From the NCBI RefSeq assembly GCF_035762905.1, contig NZ_DASUCC010000099.1, positions 1 to 64,000 on the forward strand: DNA of 64,000 nt. Direction: 5' to 3'. Origin of the DNA: DASYTH01 sp035762905. Its GTDB lineage: Bacteria > Actinomycetota > Actinomycetes > Mycobacteriales > Pseudonocardiaceae. Position numbers and translations under genes: made by a program. The notes under the pieces are model-generated. The model saw nothing but the letters and a program-made list of their open reading frames with translations. It made no database searches and was not told the DNA's origin. Of the stretch, positions 24,407 through 32,103 are shown piece after piece. Positions within the stretch are counted from its first letter, which is position 1, and each line of letters opens with the position of its first letter.

Positions 24407-25792
24407 GTGAGTGAATCGGCCGTAGACTCGGACCGGCGGCCACGCTTTGATGGAATCGTGACTCGAAGTGCAAGCGAGCAGCTCGCCGATCATGTCCATG
24501 GTCTTTCCTTCGACGACCTGCCCGGTCCGGTGGTGGACAAGACGAAGGAACTGCTGCTGCACCATGTCGGTCTCGCGTTACGGTGCGGCGGCGACCCGCT
24601 GGGCCGCCAAGCGGTGCAGGTGGCCCACTCGCTCAGCGGTAGCAACACCGACTGCACGGTGATCGGCCAACCGCGCGGCGCCAGCCTGCTCGACGCCGTG
24701 TTCGCGAACGCAGTGCTCATGAGCTGCCGGGGGCTTGACGACTTTCAGCTGCCGCCCGCGGTGCATCAAGGGGTCGTGACCTACCCGATCGGTCTCGCGC
24801 TCGGCGAGCACGGGCACACCTCCGGGCGGGAACTCATCACCGCGGTGGTGACCGGTTACGACACGCAGGCCAAGCTCGCCCGTACCATGTTCAGCTGGCA
24901 GCTACCGGTTCCCCGGCACCAGTACAGCCTCTTCGCCGCGTTCAGCGCGGCCGCGGTTGCCGCTCGGCTGCTCAAGCTCTCCCGCGAACAAACCGCGCAC
25001 GCGCTCGCACATGCCGCGCACCTGGGTGCGGGTCTGGCCGAGGCCGGCGACATGATGGGCCCGCTCCAACCGCTCGTGGCTCGCAACGGCGCCATGGCGG
25101 CGTTCCTGGCGCAGGCGGGTATCCCCATGGCCCGCACCAGCATCGAAGGCGAGCACGGCCTGTTCCGCACCGTCGCCGGCCACGTGCCCGGCACCCTTGC
25201 AGAAAGCCTGTCGACCCTCGGCCAGGACTTCGAGATCACCAGGGCATCGCCGAAGCGGTACGGCGGCAGCGGCCTCAACATCGTCCCGCAGGAACTGACG
25301 CTGGAACTGCTCAAGACCAACGCCCTGACCGCCGACGACATCACTCGCGTCGACATCACTCTGCCCAGCGAGCGCGAACAACGCGAAACACTGATGCAGA
25401 CCCGACTCGATCAGGGATTCCGGCCCTTGTGGTCAGCGCGCTTCCTGGTCGCCAGTGTCATCGCATGCGGTGCGATCGATCCACTCCGCTACCCACGGCG
25501 CGGCGACACCTACCTCGAGCGGGCACTGGAAAAGGTCCACCTGCACTTCGAACCCGGCCGACCGATCCGCTACGCCCGCATCGAGATCACCGCCACCACC
25601 ACGCGTCGGCACGTCGCCGAAGGAGACGACCACGTCTTCCCACCGGTGGACGCCTACACCTGGCTAGCCGAAGGCGGCACGCTCTCCGACAGTCAAATCC
25701 ACAAGCTGGTCAAACTCATCGCCACCCTCGAAGACGTCGCTGACGTCGCCGAGATCACCACCTGCCTGACCCCGGCCAGCGCGCCCCGGTGA
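24407..25792 (+). CDS. MmgE/PrpD family protein
   Basis: A 461-residue soluble protein of the MmgE/PrpD family (2-methylcitrate dehydratase, cis-aconitate decarboxylase and relatives). The all-helical first domain covers about residues 20-275 (DKTKELLLHHVGLALRCGG, then HQGVVTYPIGLALGEHG). The smaller second domain starts near KRYGGSGLNIVPQELTLELL. The family position usually written KxYPxC/H reads KRYGGSG here, so the active-site loop differs. The GTG at 24407 is used. No 2-methylcitrate synthase or PrpB gene is nearby, which argues against the propionate pathway. Its control partner is probably the divergent HTH-CCG gene. Confidence 0.82.
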   Translation: MSESAVDSDRRPRFDGIVTRSASEQLADHVHGLSFDDLPGPVVDKTKELLLHHVGLALRCGGDPLGRQAVQVAHSLSGSNTDCTVIGQPRGASLLDAVFANAVLMSCRGLDDFQLPPAVHQGVVTYPIGLALGEHGHTSGRELITAVVTGYDTQAKLARTMFSWQLPVPRHQYSLFAAFSAAAVAARLLKLSREQTAHALAHAAHLGAGLAEAGDMMGPLQPLVARNGAMAAFLAQAGIPMARTSIEGEHGLFRTVAGHVPGTLAESLSTLGQDFEITRASPKRYGGSGLNIVPQELTLELLKTNALTADDITRVDITLPSEREQRETLMQTRLDQGFRPLWSARFLVASVIACGAIDPLRYPRRGDTYLERALEKVHLHFEPGRPIRYARIEITATTTRRHVAEGDDHVFPPVDAYTWLAEGGTLSDSQIHKLVKLIATLEDVADVAEITTCLTPASAPR

Positions 25793-25988
25793 GATGCCGC
25801 CCATTACGCACATGGCCCAACTCCGGATGAGCAAAACCATGGACCGGTTGATCGCCTGAACGACCGACGATGACACGGTCGACGAGGCCGGCGTTCATTC
25901 CGGGGCCGCGCCGGCCGGCGTCACCATGCCGGCTGGGTCCAAGGCCCGCACCGATGACGATCGCGTTGCCTACCTGACCACCGAAGGT

Positions 25989-26321
25989 TCACCGGCGCGG
26001 TGCGTACATGATGACCGCGACGCCGAGCAGACACAGGCCGGCGCCGAGGTAGTCCCATCGGTCGGGCCGGAACTTGTCCACCAGCACACCCCAGGCCAGG
26101 GAGCCGGCGACGAAGATCCCGCCGTAGGCGGCCAGGATCCGGCCGAAGTGCGGCTCGGGCTGGAAGGTCGCGACGAAACCGTAGGCGCCCAACGCGAGCA
26201 CACCGGCGGCGATCCACAGCAGCCCGCGGTGCTCCCGCCAGCCCTGCCAGACCAGCCAGACGCCACCGATCTCGGCCAGCGCGGCCAGCACGAACAGCAA
26301 CACGGACCGGACCACGGTCAT
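25989..26321 (-). CDS. YnfA family inner membrane protein
   Basis: A 110-residue membrane protein with four hydrophobic helices (about residues 4-22, 32-50, 60-80 and 90-106). The family pattern LAEIGGVWLVWQGWREHR and GRILAAYGGIFVAGSLAWG is clear, ending DRWDYLGAGLCLLGVAVIMY. YnfA proteins are small multidrug-resistance-like proteins of poorly known function. The ATG at 26321 is used. It lies 62 bp downstream of the double-cysteine protein gene on the same strand and could share its MerR-type promoter. Confidence 0.88.
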   Translation of the reverse strand: MTVVRSVLLFVLAALAEIGGVWLVWQGWREHRGLLWIAAGVLALGAYGFVATFQPEPHFGRILAAYGGIFVAGSLAWGVLVDKFRPDRWDYLGAGLCLLGVAVIMYAPRR

Positions 26322-26383
26322 GATCGGGACCGTACCGCGCGAGATCCGAGATCCGAGACCAAACCCTCAGGCCGACTCGAGGG

Positions 26384-26845
26384 TCAACCCCCGAGGCGAT
26401 CAAACACCACACCGGCGGGCTGGACCTGGTGCACCGTGCCGGCGGAGTTGGCGCTGAAGACCACTCCGCGCGCGGCGAGCCGCTCGTTGAGTCCGTCGAC
26501 GGACTCGACCAGGGTGTCGGGCAGGGCGTAGTACTCCTCGAGGGTGGCCCGGGCCGGCTCGTTGTCGGTCACGGCCGCGTCGTAGCGCACCTCATCGCCC
26601 TCGGTGGTGATGTCGAAGGCGAAGAAGGCGCAGCAGGCCTTCTCCCGTGCGGCCAGGTCCCGCAGCCATGCCTCGATGCCGGGCTCCGCCCGGAACCGGA
26701 ACCGGATCCCCGCCGTAGTGCGTTCCCGCCCGAGGAAGGCCGCGTGGGTGAACAGCCGCCGGTACTCGGCCAGCCGTTCGATGTCGGTGTCGGGAGCGTC
26801 GGTCATGTCGCACACGATCGGGGTGGACGCGTCCGGGATCTGCAT
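26384..26845 (-). CDS. Conserved protein with Cys-Cys motif, MerR-controlled
   Basis: A 153-residue soluble protein of unknown function. It has a vicinal cysteine pair in REKACCAFFAFDITTEG (Cys71-Cys72), a further Cys12 near the N-terminus, and the pattern RERTTAGIRFRFRAEPG before it. Vicinal thiols next to a MerR regulator with three cysteines suggest binding of a soft metal or arsenic compound. The C-terminal third (residues 115-153) is a separate amphipathic stretch. The ATG (26845) has AAGGAG upstream. It is transcribed from a MerR-type long-spacer promoter at 26894-26919. Confidence 0.7.
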   Translation of the reverse strand: MQIPDASTPIVCDMTDAPDTDIERLAEYRRLFTHAAFLGRERTTAGIRFRFRAEPGIEAWLRDLAAREKACCAFFAFDITTEGDEVRYDAAVTDNEPARATLEEYYALPDTLVESVDGLNERLAARGVVFSANSAGTVHQVQPAGVVFDRLGG

Positions 26846-26889
26846 GGTCAGGCTCCTTGTCGCTGGTCTTGCGTGGCGTTCGACTCGAC

Positions 26890-26919
26890 CCTAGAGTCTG
26901 GACCAGGGTCCAGAGTCAA
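26890..26919 (-). promoter_or_regulatory. MerR-type promoter with overlapping dyad
   Basis: On the minus strand TTGACT (26919-26914) and TAGGGT (26893-26888 region) stand with a spacer of about 19-20 bp, too long for normal polymerase recognition. This is typical of promoters activated by DNA distortion by MerR proteins. Inside lies a dyad: GAGTCTGGACC (26894-26904) and GGTCCAGAGTC (26907-26917), 11-bp arms with one mismatch. It should drive the double-cysteine gene and regulate the divergent merR-like gene. Confidence 0.75.
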
Positions 26920-26931
26920 GAGGTGACGCGG

Positions 26932-27327
26932 GTGAAGATCGGACAGGTCGCCCAGCAGGCCGGGGTCAGCGTCGACACGGTCCGCTTCTACGAACGCCGC
27001 GGCGTGCTGCCCGCCGCGGACCGCAGACCCTCCGGCTACCGGGTGTTCAACGAGTCCACAGTGGACCGGATCCGCACCGCCAAAGCCCTCCAGGACATGG
27101 GCTTCACCCTCGATGAGGTCATCGACGCCCTGCACGCCCACGACACCGGCGGCGCCACCTGCGACAGCGAACGCTGGCGCCTGCAGGCTGTCATCGACCG
27201 CATCGACACCAAAATCGCCGACCTGCAACGCGCCCGCCAACACGCCCAGGACATCCTCCACGACTGCCGAACCGGCCACTGCCGACTCAACCTCCAGCCG
27301 GCACACCCGGCCAATCACCAACGCTGA
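26932..27327 (+). CDS. MerR family regulator, probable soft-metal or metalloid sensor
   Basis: A 131-residue MerR regulator. The helix-turn-helix is MKIGQVAQQAGVSVDTVRFY with the wing RRPSGYRVFNESTVDRI. A dimerisation helix follows. Cysteines at 77, 112 and 117 (ATCDSE and DCRTGHC) stand near the metal-ligand positions of mercury, zinc and copper MerR proteins, whose known ligands include C82/C117/C126 in MerR(Hg). The GTG at 26932 has AGAGGTGA upstream. It is divergent from the double-cysteine gene and almost certainly controls it. Confidence 0.88.
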   Translation: MKIGQVAQQAGVSVDTVRFYERRGVLPAADRRPSGYRVFNESTVDRIRTAKALQDMGFTLDEVIDALHAHDTGGATCDSERWRLQAVIDRIDTKIADLQRARQHAQDILHDCRTGHCRLNLQPAHPANHQR

Positions 27328-27579
27328 CCCGGTTTCCTCCCCAGGGGGCCGCAAGCAGCCCACCGTTGGCCCACGCGAAGCCGGTCGCGATCAGGTAGAC
27401 CGACCTGATCCCCGCCGCGACGGTGAGCAACTTGCGGGTGTTGCGCAGCCGCGACTCCAGCCGCTCCTGCGGCGTCGGTCAGCCGCGGTAGCACTCGGCA
27501 AGGGCGGAGAAGGCGGCCTTGGGTTCCCAAGGTAGGTCGGGGTAGGTGCGGCCGTGATCTCGATGCGGTGGGGTCCGGT
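27328..27579 (-). pseudogene. Gene debris, two unrelated coding fragments
   Basis: On the minus strand, YPDLPWEPKAAFSALAECYRG followed by a stop (27479) looks like the C-terminus of some enzyme. A separate frame reads RLESRLRNTRKLLTVAAG with SVYLIATGFAWANGG, resembling one or two membrane helices. Neither has a start or a full domain. I could not name either parent gene. Confidence 0.4.
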
Positions 27580-28119
27580 TCACTTCTGCACGGGTGCCGT
27601 CCCCGGAGGCGGGTGGGGCGGTGTGGGGGTCGCGCAGGCTGTGATGATCTTGGTCATGGTGTTGCGGAAGTGCTCGCGGTCGCGGGGTGTGAGCGGTGCG
27701 AGGAGTTGGTTGAGCTCGGCGGTCGCCGCGGCGTGGACCGCGGCCGCTGCCTGCTGGCCGGTGTCGGTGAGCGTGACGCGCAGGGCGCGCCGGTCATCCG
27801 GAACGGGTGTTCGCCGGACGAGGCCGCGCCGTTCGGCTCGGTCGACGAGGCCGGTGAGCGCGGCTTTCTCCACACCGAAGCACTGAGCCAGATCCGCCAT
27901 CCCCCGGGGACCGAAGGCCAGGACGCACAGCAGTCGGGCCTGGACGGGGGTCAGGTCGTGGCGTTCGGAGATCCGCGCCTGGATGCCCTGCACCAGGCGG
28001 GAAAGCTGGATCAGCCCGTTCGCAGGATCGAGATCGTCCTGCGCCCCACGGTGTCGGCCGGCCGCCGCACACCCCGACCCCATCGCCGTGATTGCGATGT
28101 CTTGCTCACCTTCGCCCAC
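27580..28119 (-). CDS. MarR family transcriptional regulator
   Basis: About 179 residues. The winged helix is at about residues 45-120: LTPVQARLLCVLAFGPRGMA, VEKAALTGLVDRAERRGLVR and PDDRRALRVTLTDTG. These match MarR signature regions. The start is uncertain. I use the GTG at 28119, which lies 10 bp after a likely -10 element (TATACC on the minus strand); an ATG at 28080 is an alternative. A Pro-rich C-terminal tail (TPPHPPPG) is unusual but harmless. It is divergent from two F420-type enzyme genes, which it probably represses. Confidence 0.85.
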   Translation of the reverse strand: MGEGEQDIAITAMGSGCAAAGRHRGAQDDLDPANGLIQLSRLVQGIQARISERHDLTPVQARLLCVLAFGPRGMADLAQCFGVEKAALTGLVDRAERRGLVRRTPVPDDRRALRVTLTDTGQQAAAAVHAAATAELNQLLAPLTPRDREHFRNTMTKIITACATPTPPHPPPGTAPVQK

Positions 28120-28124
28120 TACCC

Positions 28125-28163
28125 TACCGTACACGAGGTATATAGTTAATGACACGTACAGTA
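28125..28163. promoter_or_regulatory. MarR divergent promoter with imperfect inverted repeat
   Basis: TACCGTACACG (28125-28135) and CACGTACAGTA (28153-28163) form an imperfect inverted repeat matching at 8 of 11 positions. They lie on either side of the AT-rich core GGTATATAGTTAATGA, by far the most AT-rich stretch nearby. This is the probable control region between the MarR gene and the F420-type enzyme genes. Confidence 0.5.
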
Positions 28164-28220
28164 AATGGCATGAACCAGGGATGACCGCACTGGTCAAGCG
28201 GTCGCACGAGGAGGCGTGGT

Positions 28221-28655
28221 ATGTCGTTCACCGACAACGAGCTCGAGTACCTGGCCAGCCAGCGACTCGGCCGGCTGGCCACGGCGCAGCCGAACGGCAC
28301 GCTTCAGGTCAGCCCGGTCGGATTCCGCTACAACAGCGACACCGGCACGATCGACATCGCCGGGCACGGGATGGCCCGCAGCCGCAAGTTCCGCAACGTC
28401 GCCGACAACGGCCGGGTCGCGTTCGTGGTCGATGACCTCGCCTCGGTCCAGCCGTGGCGGCCGCGGTGCCTGGAAATCCGCGGGCGAGCCGAGGCGCTCA
28501 CCGAACCCACCGATTCCGCCTGGGCCACCGGCCCGCAGATGGGGTTCGACGGGGCGATCATCCGGATCCACCCCAAGCGCATCATCAGTTTCGGCATCGG
28601 TGAGACCAACAGTGACGTCCGCCAGTTCACGATCAACCGCCGCACCGTCGGCTGA
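28221..28655 (+). CDS. PPOX-class F420-dependent oxidoreductase
   Basis: A 144-residue split-barrel protein of the actinobacterial F420-type subgroup. Visible features are SFTDNELEYLASQRLGRLAT, GTLQVSPVGFRYNSDTGTI, SRKFRNVADNGRVAFVVDDL and IIRIHPKRIISFG. These small enzymes use F420H2 to reduce or bind tetrapyrroles, quinones or drugs; the substrate is unknown. The ATG has AGGAGG upstream. It is followed 17 bp later by a Ddn-type F420 enzyme, so the pair forms an operon facing MarR. F420 use is inferred from subgroup resemblance. Confidence 0.85.
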   Translation: MSFTDNELEYLASQRLGRLATAQPNGTLQVSPVGFRYNSDTGTIDIAGHGMARSRKFRNVADNGRVAFVVDDLASVQPWRPRCLEIRGRAEALTEPTDSAWATGPQMGFDGAIIRIHPKRIISFGIGETNSDVRQFTINRRTVG

Positions 28656-28672
28656 CCGACCCAGGAGATGAG

Positions 28673-29140
28673 ATGAGCTTCGACACCCGCAACGGCACCC
28701 GCGGCGCCCGCCAACCCCGCGCCGGGCGACTGATGCGCTGGATGAACACGATGGCCGCGAAGCGAATCCGCCGCAAGGGCGGCAGGTTCATGGGCTTCAA
28801 CGCTCTCATCCTCACCACCATCGGCGCCAGGAGCGGAACCGAACGCACCAACCCGGTCGGCTACTTCCCCGCCGGCGACGAGGACGGCTGGCTGATCGTG
28901 GCATCCGCGGCCGGTGCGCCGAAGAACCCGGCCTGGTACTACAACATCGCCGCACACCCCGACAAGGTCCAGATCGAGTTAGCCGGCCGCACGATCCCCG
29001 TCAGCGCCGAACAACTCCACGGACCCGAGCGCGAACAAGCATGGCGACAGATCACCACCGCCGCGCCCCGGTTCGCCCAATACCAGGTGAAGACCGACCG
29101 CGAACTGCCGATCATCCGCCTGACATCCCGACCCGGCTGA
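28673..29140 (+). CDS. Deazaflavin-dependent nitroreductase (Ddn) family protein
   Basis: A 155-residue protein of the Ddn/F420 split-barrel family. The F420 loop area is LILTTIGARSGTERTNPVGY, followed by WLIVASAAGAPKNPAWYYNI and VQIELAGRTIPVSAEQL. The N-terminal helix (AGRLMRWMNTMAAKRIRRKG) is amphipathic, as in membrane-associated Ddn proteins. Members reduce quinones or nitro compounds with F420H2. It starts 17 bp after the previous F420-type gene, with AGGAG upstream, and is probably under MarR control. Confidence 0.88.
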   Translation: MSFDTRNGTRGARQPRAGRLMRWMNTMAAKRIRRKGGRFMGFNALILTTIGARSGTERTNPVGYFPAGDEDGWLIVASAAGAPKNPAWYYNIAAHPDKVQIELAGRTIPVSAEQLHGPEREQAWRQITTAAPRFAQYQVKTDRELPIIRLTSRPG

Positions 29141-29314
29141 CCCAGCACCGCAAACCCCAGCACCACTATCCCAGCCAGCGGCCGACAGCCGCGTCAGACC
29201 GAGAGCCCACAACCGGCGCAGCCACCACGAGCGACCGCAGCCGGCAAGCCGGCCCACTGTCCAATCTGGACGACTGGCCGATGTAGACACGAAACCCGCC
29301 GGATTCATCTCGAC

Positions 29315-29342
29315 TTGACACATGCCCATATGGGAATATGAT
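29315..29342 (+). promoter_or_regulatory. Leaderless ArsR promoter with palindromic operator
   Basis: TTGACA (29315-29320) and TATGAT (29337-29342) form a strong promoter with a 16-bp spacer. The perfect palindrome CCCATATGGG (29325-29334) fills the spacer, where a bound ArsR repressor would block polymerase. The predicted transcript start is at about 29349-29350, on the ATG itself, so translation should be leaderless. Confidence 0.75.
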
Positions 29343-29349
29343 GGCGGCC

Positions 29350-29691
29350 ATGGCACGAGCAGCGACGACGTCGGACGTCTTCAACGCGATCGCCGAGCCG
29401 CAGCGCCGGGAGATCCTGGTGCTGCTGCGAGTGGGTGAGCGGCCGGTGACCGACCTGGCCCGGGAGTTGGGGATGAGCCAGCCAGGGGCGTCCAAGCACC
29501 TGCGGGTGCTGCGGGAGGTCGGGCTGGTGCGGGTCCGCGGGGCGGGCAAGCAGCGTCTGTACGGCCTGGACGCCCGCGGGCTGCGGCCGGTGCACGAGTG
29601 GGCCGGCGGGTTCGAGCGGTTCTGGAACGAGAGCTTCGACCGGCTGGAGGCCTACGTGCAGGACCTCAAGCAGACACGGCAGGAGAAGTAG
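29350..29691 (+). CDS. ArsR family transcriptional regulator
   Basis: A 113-residue winged-helix repressor. SDVFNAIAEPQRREILVLLR opens it, then the recognition region MSQPGASKHLRVLREVGLVR and the wing RGAGKQRLYGL. There is no ELCVCDL-type cysteine metal motif, so it is not a classic metal sensor. I choose the ATG at 29350 because the -10 element lies at 29337-29342; earlier ATGs (29338, 29341) overlap it. It is followed 3 bp later by an SRPBCC gene, a very common actinobacterial pair. It probably represses the three-gene operon it heads. Confidence 0.88.
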   Translation: MARAATTSDVFNAIAEPQRREILVLLRVGERPVTDLARELGMSQPGASKHLRVLREVGLVRVRGAGKQRLYGLDARGLRPVHEWAGGFERFWNESFDRLEAYVQDLKQTRQEK

Positions 29692-29694
29692 CTG

Positions 29695-30201
29695 ATGAGC
29701 GCGACGGAACGAGCAGCCCCGGCGCAGTCCGCGACGGCCGACCGCGAGATCGTCATCTCCCGGGTCATCCACGCCCCACCAGAGTTGGTGTTCGAGGCGT
29801 TCACCGAGGTCCGGCACCTGTCGCAATGGTGGGGACCGGACGGGTTCAGCACCACCACGCGGTCCTTCGAGTTCCGCGTCGGCGGCGAGTGGGACTTCGT
29901 GCTGCACGGGCCGGACGGCACGGACTACCCCGAGTGGATCTGTTGGACCGAGATCACCCCGCCGAAGCGGATCGCGCTGCGCCACGGTGAATCCCGCGAC
30001 GACCCGAACGCCTTCGAATCGGTCCTGACGTTCGAGCCCGACGGTGCGGCGACCCGGATCCAGCTGCGCACGGTGTTCCCCACCAGACAACTGCGCGACG
30101 AGGCGGTCGAGAAGTACCACGCGATCGAGGGCGGAGCGCAGACCCTTGCCAACCTGGCCGCCTACCTCACCGAGATCGTCCGGAAGGGAGCGCAGGACTG
30201 A
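29695..30201 (+). CDS. SRPBCC (AHSA1-type) family protein
   Basis: A 168-residue START/Bet v 1-fold protein. REIVISRVIHAPPELVFEAF begins the domain, then LSQWWGPDGFSTTTRSFEFR and GGEWDFVLHGPDGTDY, with the C-terminal helix TLANLAAYLTEIV. This is the activator-of-Hsp90 homologue 1-like subgroup. Such proteins are usually small-ligand binders and are often encoded beside ArsR regulators. It starts 3 bp after the ArsR stop and ends with a 1-bp overlap to the DHFR-like gene. Confidence 0.9.
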   Translation: MSATERAAPAQSATADREIVISRVIHAPPELVFEAFTEVRHLSQWWGPDGFSTTTRSFEFRVGGEWDFVLHGPDGTDYPEWICWTEITPPKRIALRHGESRDDPNAFESVLTFEPDGAATRIQLRTVFPTRQLRDEAVEKYHAIEGGAQTLANLAAYLTEIVRKGAQD

Positions 30202-30884
30202 TGGCCGGCAAGGTGTTCTTCAGCGTGTCGATGTCGCTGGACGGCTTCATCGCACCCGAGTCCCACGCCGTCGGTGTTCGTGCCATGGAGAGCTTCAGCG
30301 CGCCCGAGGAGCGCAGCACCGACCCGGACGTGCAGCGCTGGATGACGCAGTGGATGCAACTGCAGCAGTGGATCTTCCCGCAGCGGTTCTTCCGGGAGAA
30401 CCTCAACCTCGGCGAGGGCGGCGAGGAGGGCCGCGACAACGACATCGCACGGGAAACGTTCGAGCGCACCGGCGCAAGCGTCATGGGCAAGCGCATGTTC
30501 GACCTCGGCGAAAAGTCATGGCCCAGGGAGGCGCCGTTCCACACCCCGGTCTTCGTCGTGACGAACGACAAGCGTGATCCCTGGCAGCGGCCCGGCGGCA
30601 CCACCTTCCACTTCGTCAACGACGGCATCGAGCCCGCCCTCGACCAGGCCCGCCAGGCCGCCGGCGACCGCGACGTCCGCATCGCCGGCGGCGCCGCAAC
30701 GATCCTGCAGTACCTCAACGCCGGCCTGATCGACGAGTTCTCGATCACGCTCTCCCCCGTGCTGTTCGGCTCCGGCACCCGCCTGTTCCAGGGCGTGGAC
30801 GCTGACCGCGTGGCCCTGCAGCCGCTCCGCGCGGAGCCCTCCCCGAGGGTGACGCACCTGACCTACACCGTCCGACAACGGTAG
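30201..30884 (+). CDS. Dihydrofolate reductase family (RibD C-terminal-like) protein
   Basis: A 227-residue NADPH-binding reductase-fold protein. The start is KVFFSVSMSLDGFIAPESHA, the middle has ASVMGKRMFDLGEKSW and TPVFVVTNDKRDPW, and DVRIAGGAATILQYLNAGLI binds the cofactor in homologues. It is related to RibD C-terminal reductases and is not a housekeeping DHFR. The substrate is unknown. It is the third gene of the ArsR operon (TGATG overlap), an arrangement common in actinobacteria. Confidence 0.88.
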   Translation: MAGKVFFSVSMSLDGFIAPESHAVGVRAMESFSAPEERSTDPDVQRWMTQWMQLQQWIFPQRFFRENLNLGEGGEEGRDNDIARETFERTGASVMGKRMFDLGEKSWPREAPFHTPVFVVTNDKRDPWQRPGGTTFHFVNDGIEPALDQARQAAGDRDVRIAGGAATILQYLNAGLIDEFSITLSPVLFGSGTRLFQGVDADRVALQPLRAEPSPRVTHLTYTVRQR

Positions 30885-30945
30885 CCGCACGGCCGACCAC
30901 ACGGTGGCCATCGCCGGCCACGGTCGGCTGAGGCGTTTGCTGGGC

Positions 30946-31827
30946 TCAGGCGCACATGCGGAGGTCTTCGCGTGGGGTTGCCGGGGTCGGTGGGGCAGCC
31001 ACGGGGCTGACGTTTCGGGCGCGGGCGAGTTGGGCGACGCCGAAGCCGCTGAGCAGGGCGCAGCCAGCGGCGGCGATCACTTCGACGGGGGTGGTGCCGA
31101 GGCGCTCACCGAGGAAGACCAGCCCGATCGTGGTGGCGGAGGCGGGGTTGACGAGGTTGGTCACCGCCAGGGGCGCGCCGAGCCCGTTGCGATAGGACCG
31201 CTGGGTGAGCACGGTCGCGGTGACCGCGAACACGCCGATGGCGAGGATGGCCAGGATCGTGATGGGCCGCAGCAGCGCCGTCGCGCCTGCGGTGCCCACG
31301 GTCACCACAACCGTTTGGCACAGCGCGGAGCAGACCGAGTACCCAGCGCCACCCGCGACGGCCTCCCAGAGGGTCGATGCTCCCGGTCGTCGTCCCAGCA
31401 GAGCGAGAACGGTGATGAGGGCGGCCGTGGCGACGAGCAATCCGATGAGCTCAGCGGAGGCGAGCGTCTGGGTCCCGCTCGCGGTGGAGATGATGACGGT
31501 GAGGCCGGTGAGGCCGAGCACGGTGCTTGTCACGCCGCTCAGCTCGAGCCGCGACACCCGACGCCGCGCCATCAGCGCCGCCAGGGGAACGGCGATGACG
31601 AGGGTGAGCACGCCGAGGGGCTGGATCAGCGACAGCGGACCGAAGCCCAAGGAGGTGACGTGCAGCGCGGCACCCAGACCGTTGAGCCCCAACGCCGCCC
31701 ACAGTGCCGGGACGCCGGCCAACTCCCGCACGGTCAGGTGCGCGTGGCGAGCCTGGATGAGCGCCGCCGTCGCGTAGGCGATTGCAACCGCCACGCACAG
31801 CGCGATCGCGATGATCAGGTCGGTCAT
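30946..31827 (-). CDS. DMT-superfamily transporter-like membrane protein
   Basis: A 293-residue membrane protein with nine or ten hydrophobic helices spread over residues 3-275. Features include GPLSLIQPLGVLTLVIAVPL in the first half and NLVNPASATTIGLVFLGERL in the second, as in DMT/EamA-like proteins. The C-terminal 20 residues are Pro/Ala-rich and cytoplasmic. Substrate unknown. It is convergent with the ArsR operon. The ATG at 31827 is used. Confidence 0.8.
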   Translation of the reverse strand: MTDLIIAIALCVAVAIAYATAALIQARHAHLTVRELAGVPALWAALGLNGLGAALHVTSLGFGPLSLIQPLGVLTLVIAVPLAALMARRRVSRLELSGVTSTVLGLTGLTVIISTASGTQTLASAELIGLLVATAALITVLALLGRRPGASTLWEAVAGGAGYSVCSALCQTVVVTVGTAGATALLRPITILAILAIGVFAVTATVLTQRSYRNGLGAPLAVTNLVNPASATTIGLVFLGERLGTTPVEVIAAAGCALLSGFGVAQLARARNVSPVAAPPTPATPREDLRMCA

Positions 31828-32103
31828 GGCAGCGGCCGCTCGATCCTCCGGTTCGCCCGCGCAACGGGCTCAGGTCCAGTCTCCTTCGGACGCGCCGAAG
31901 GCTCGGCAGCGGTGGTACCGCCAGGTCCTCCCAGACGGTAACCGCTGAGGATCGACTACGGGGGCAATTTCAGCAGTGAGCCCTCGCACTCCACGCGCAG
32001 GCACACCTTCGGCCCCGCCGGTTCCTCCTGATTTCTCAGGCCGGACCCCGTCCGAGGAAGACCCCGGGGTCCATCCCCGTCGATGGTCCGGACAAGGCGG
32101 CGG

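Noticed and set aside
30904..31941. Plus-strand frame opposite the DMT transporter
   Set aside because: Gly/Glu/Arg-rich mirror of a membrane protein gene with no domain.
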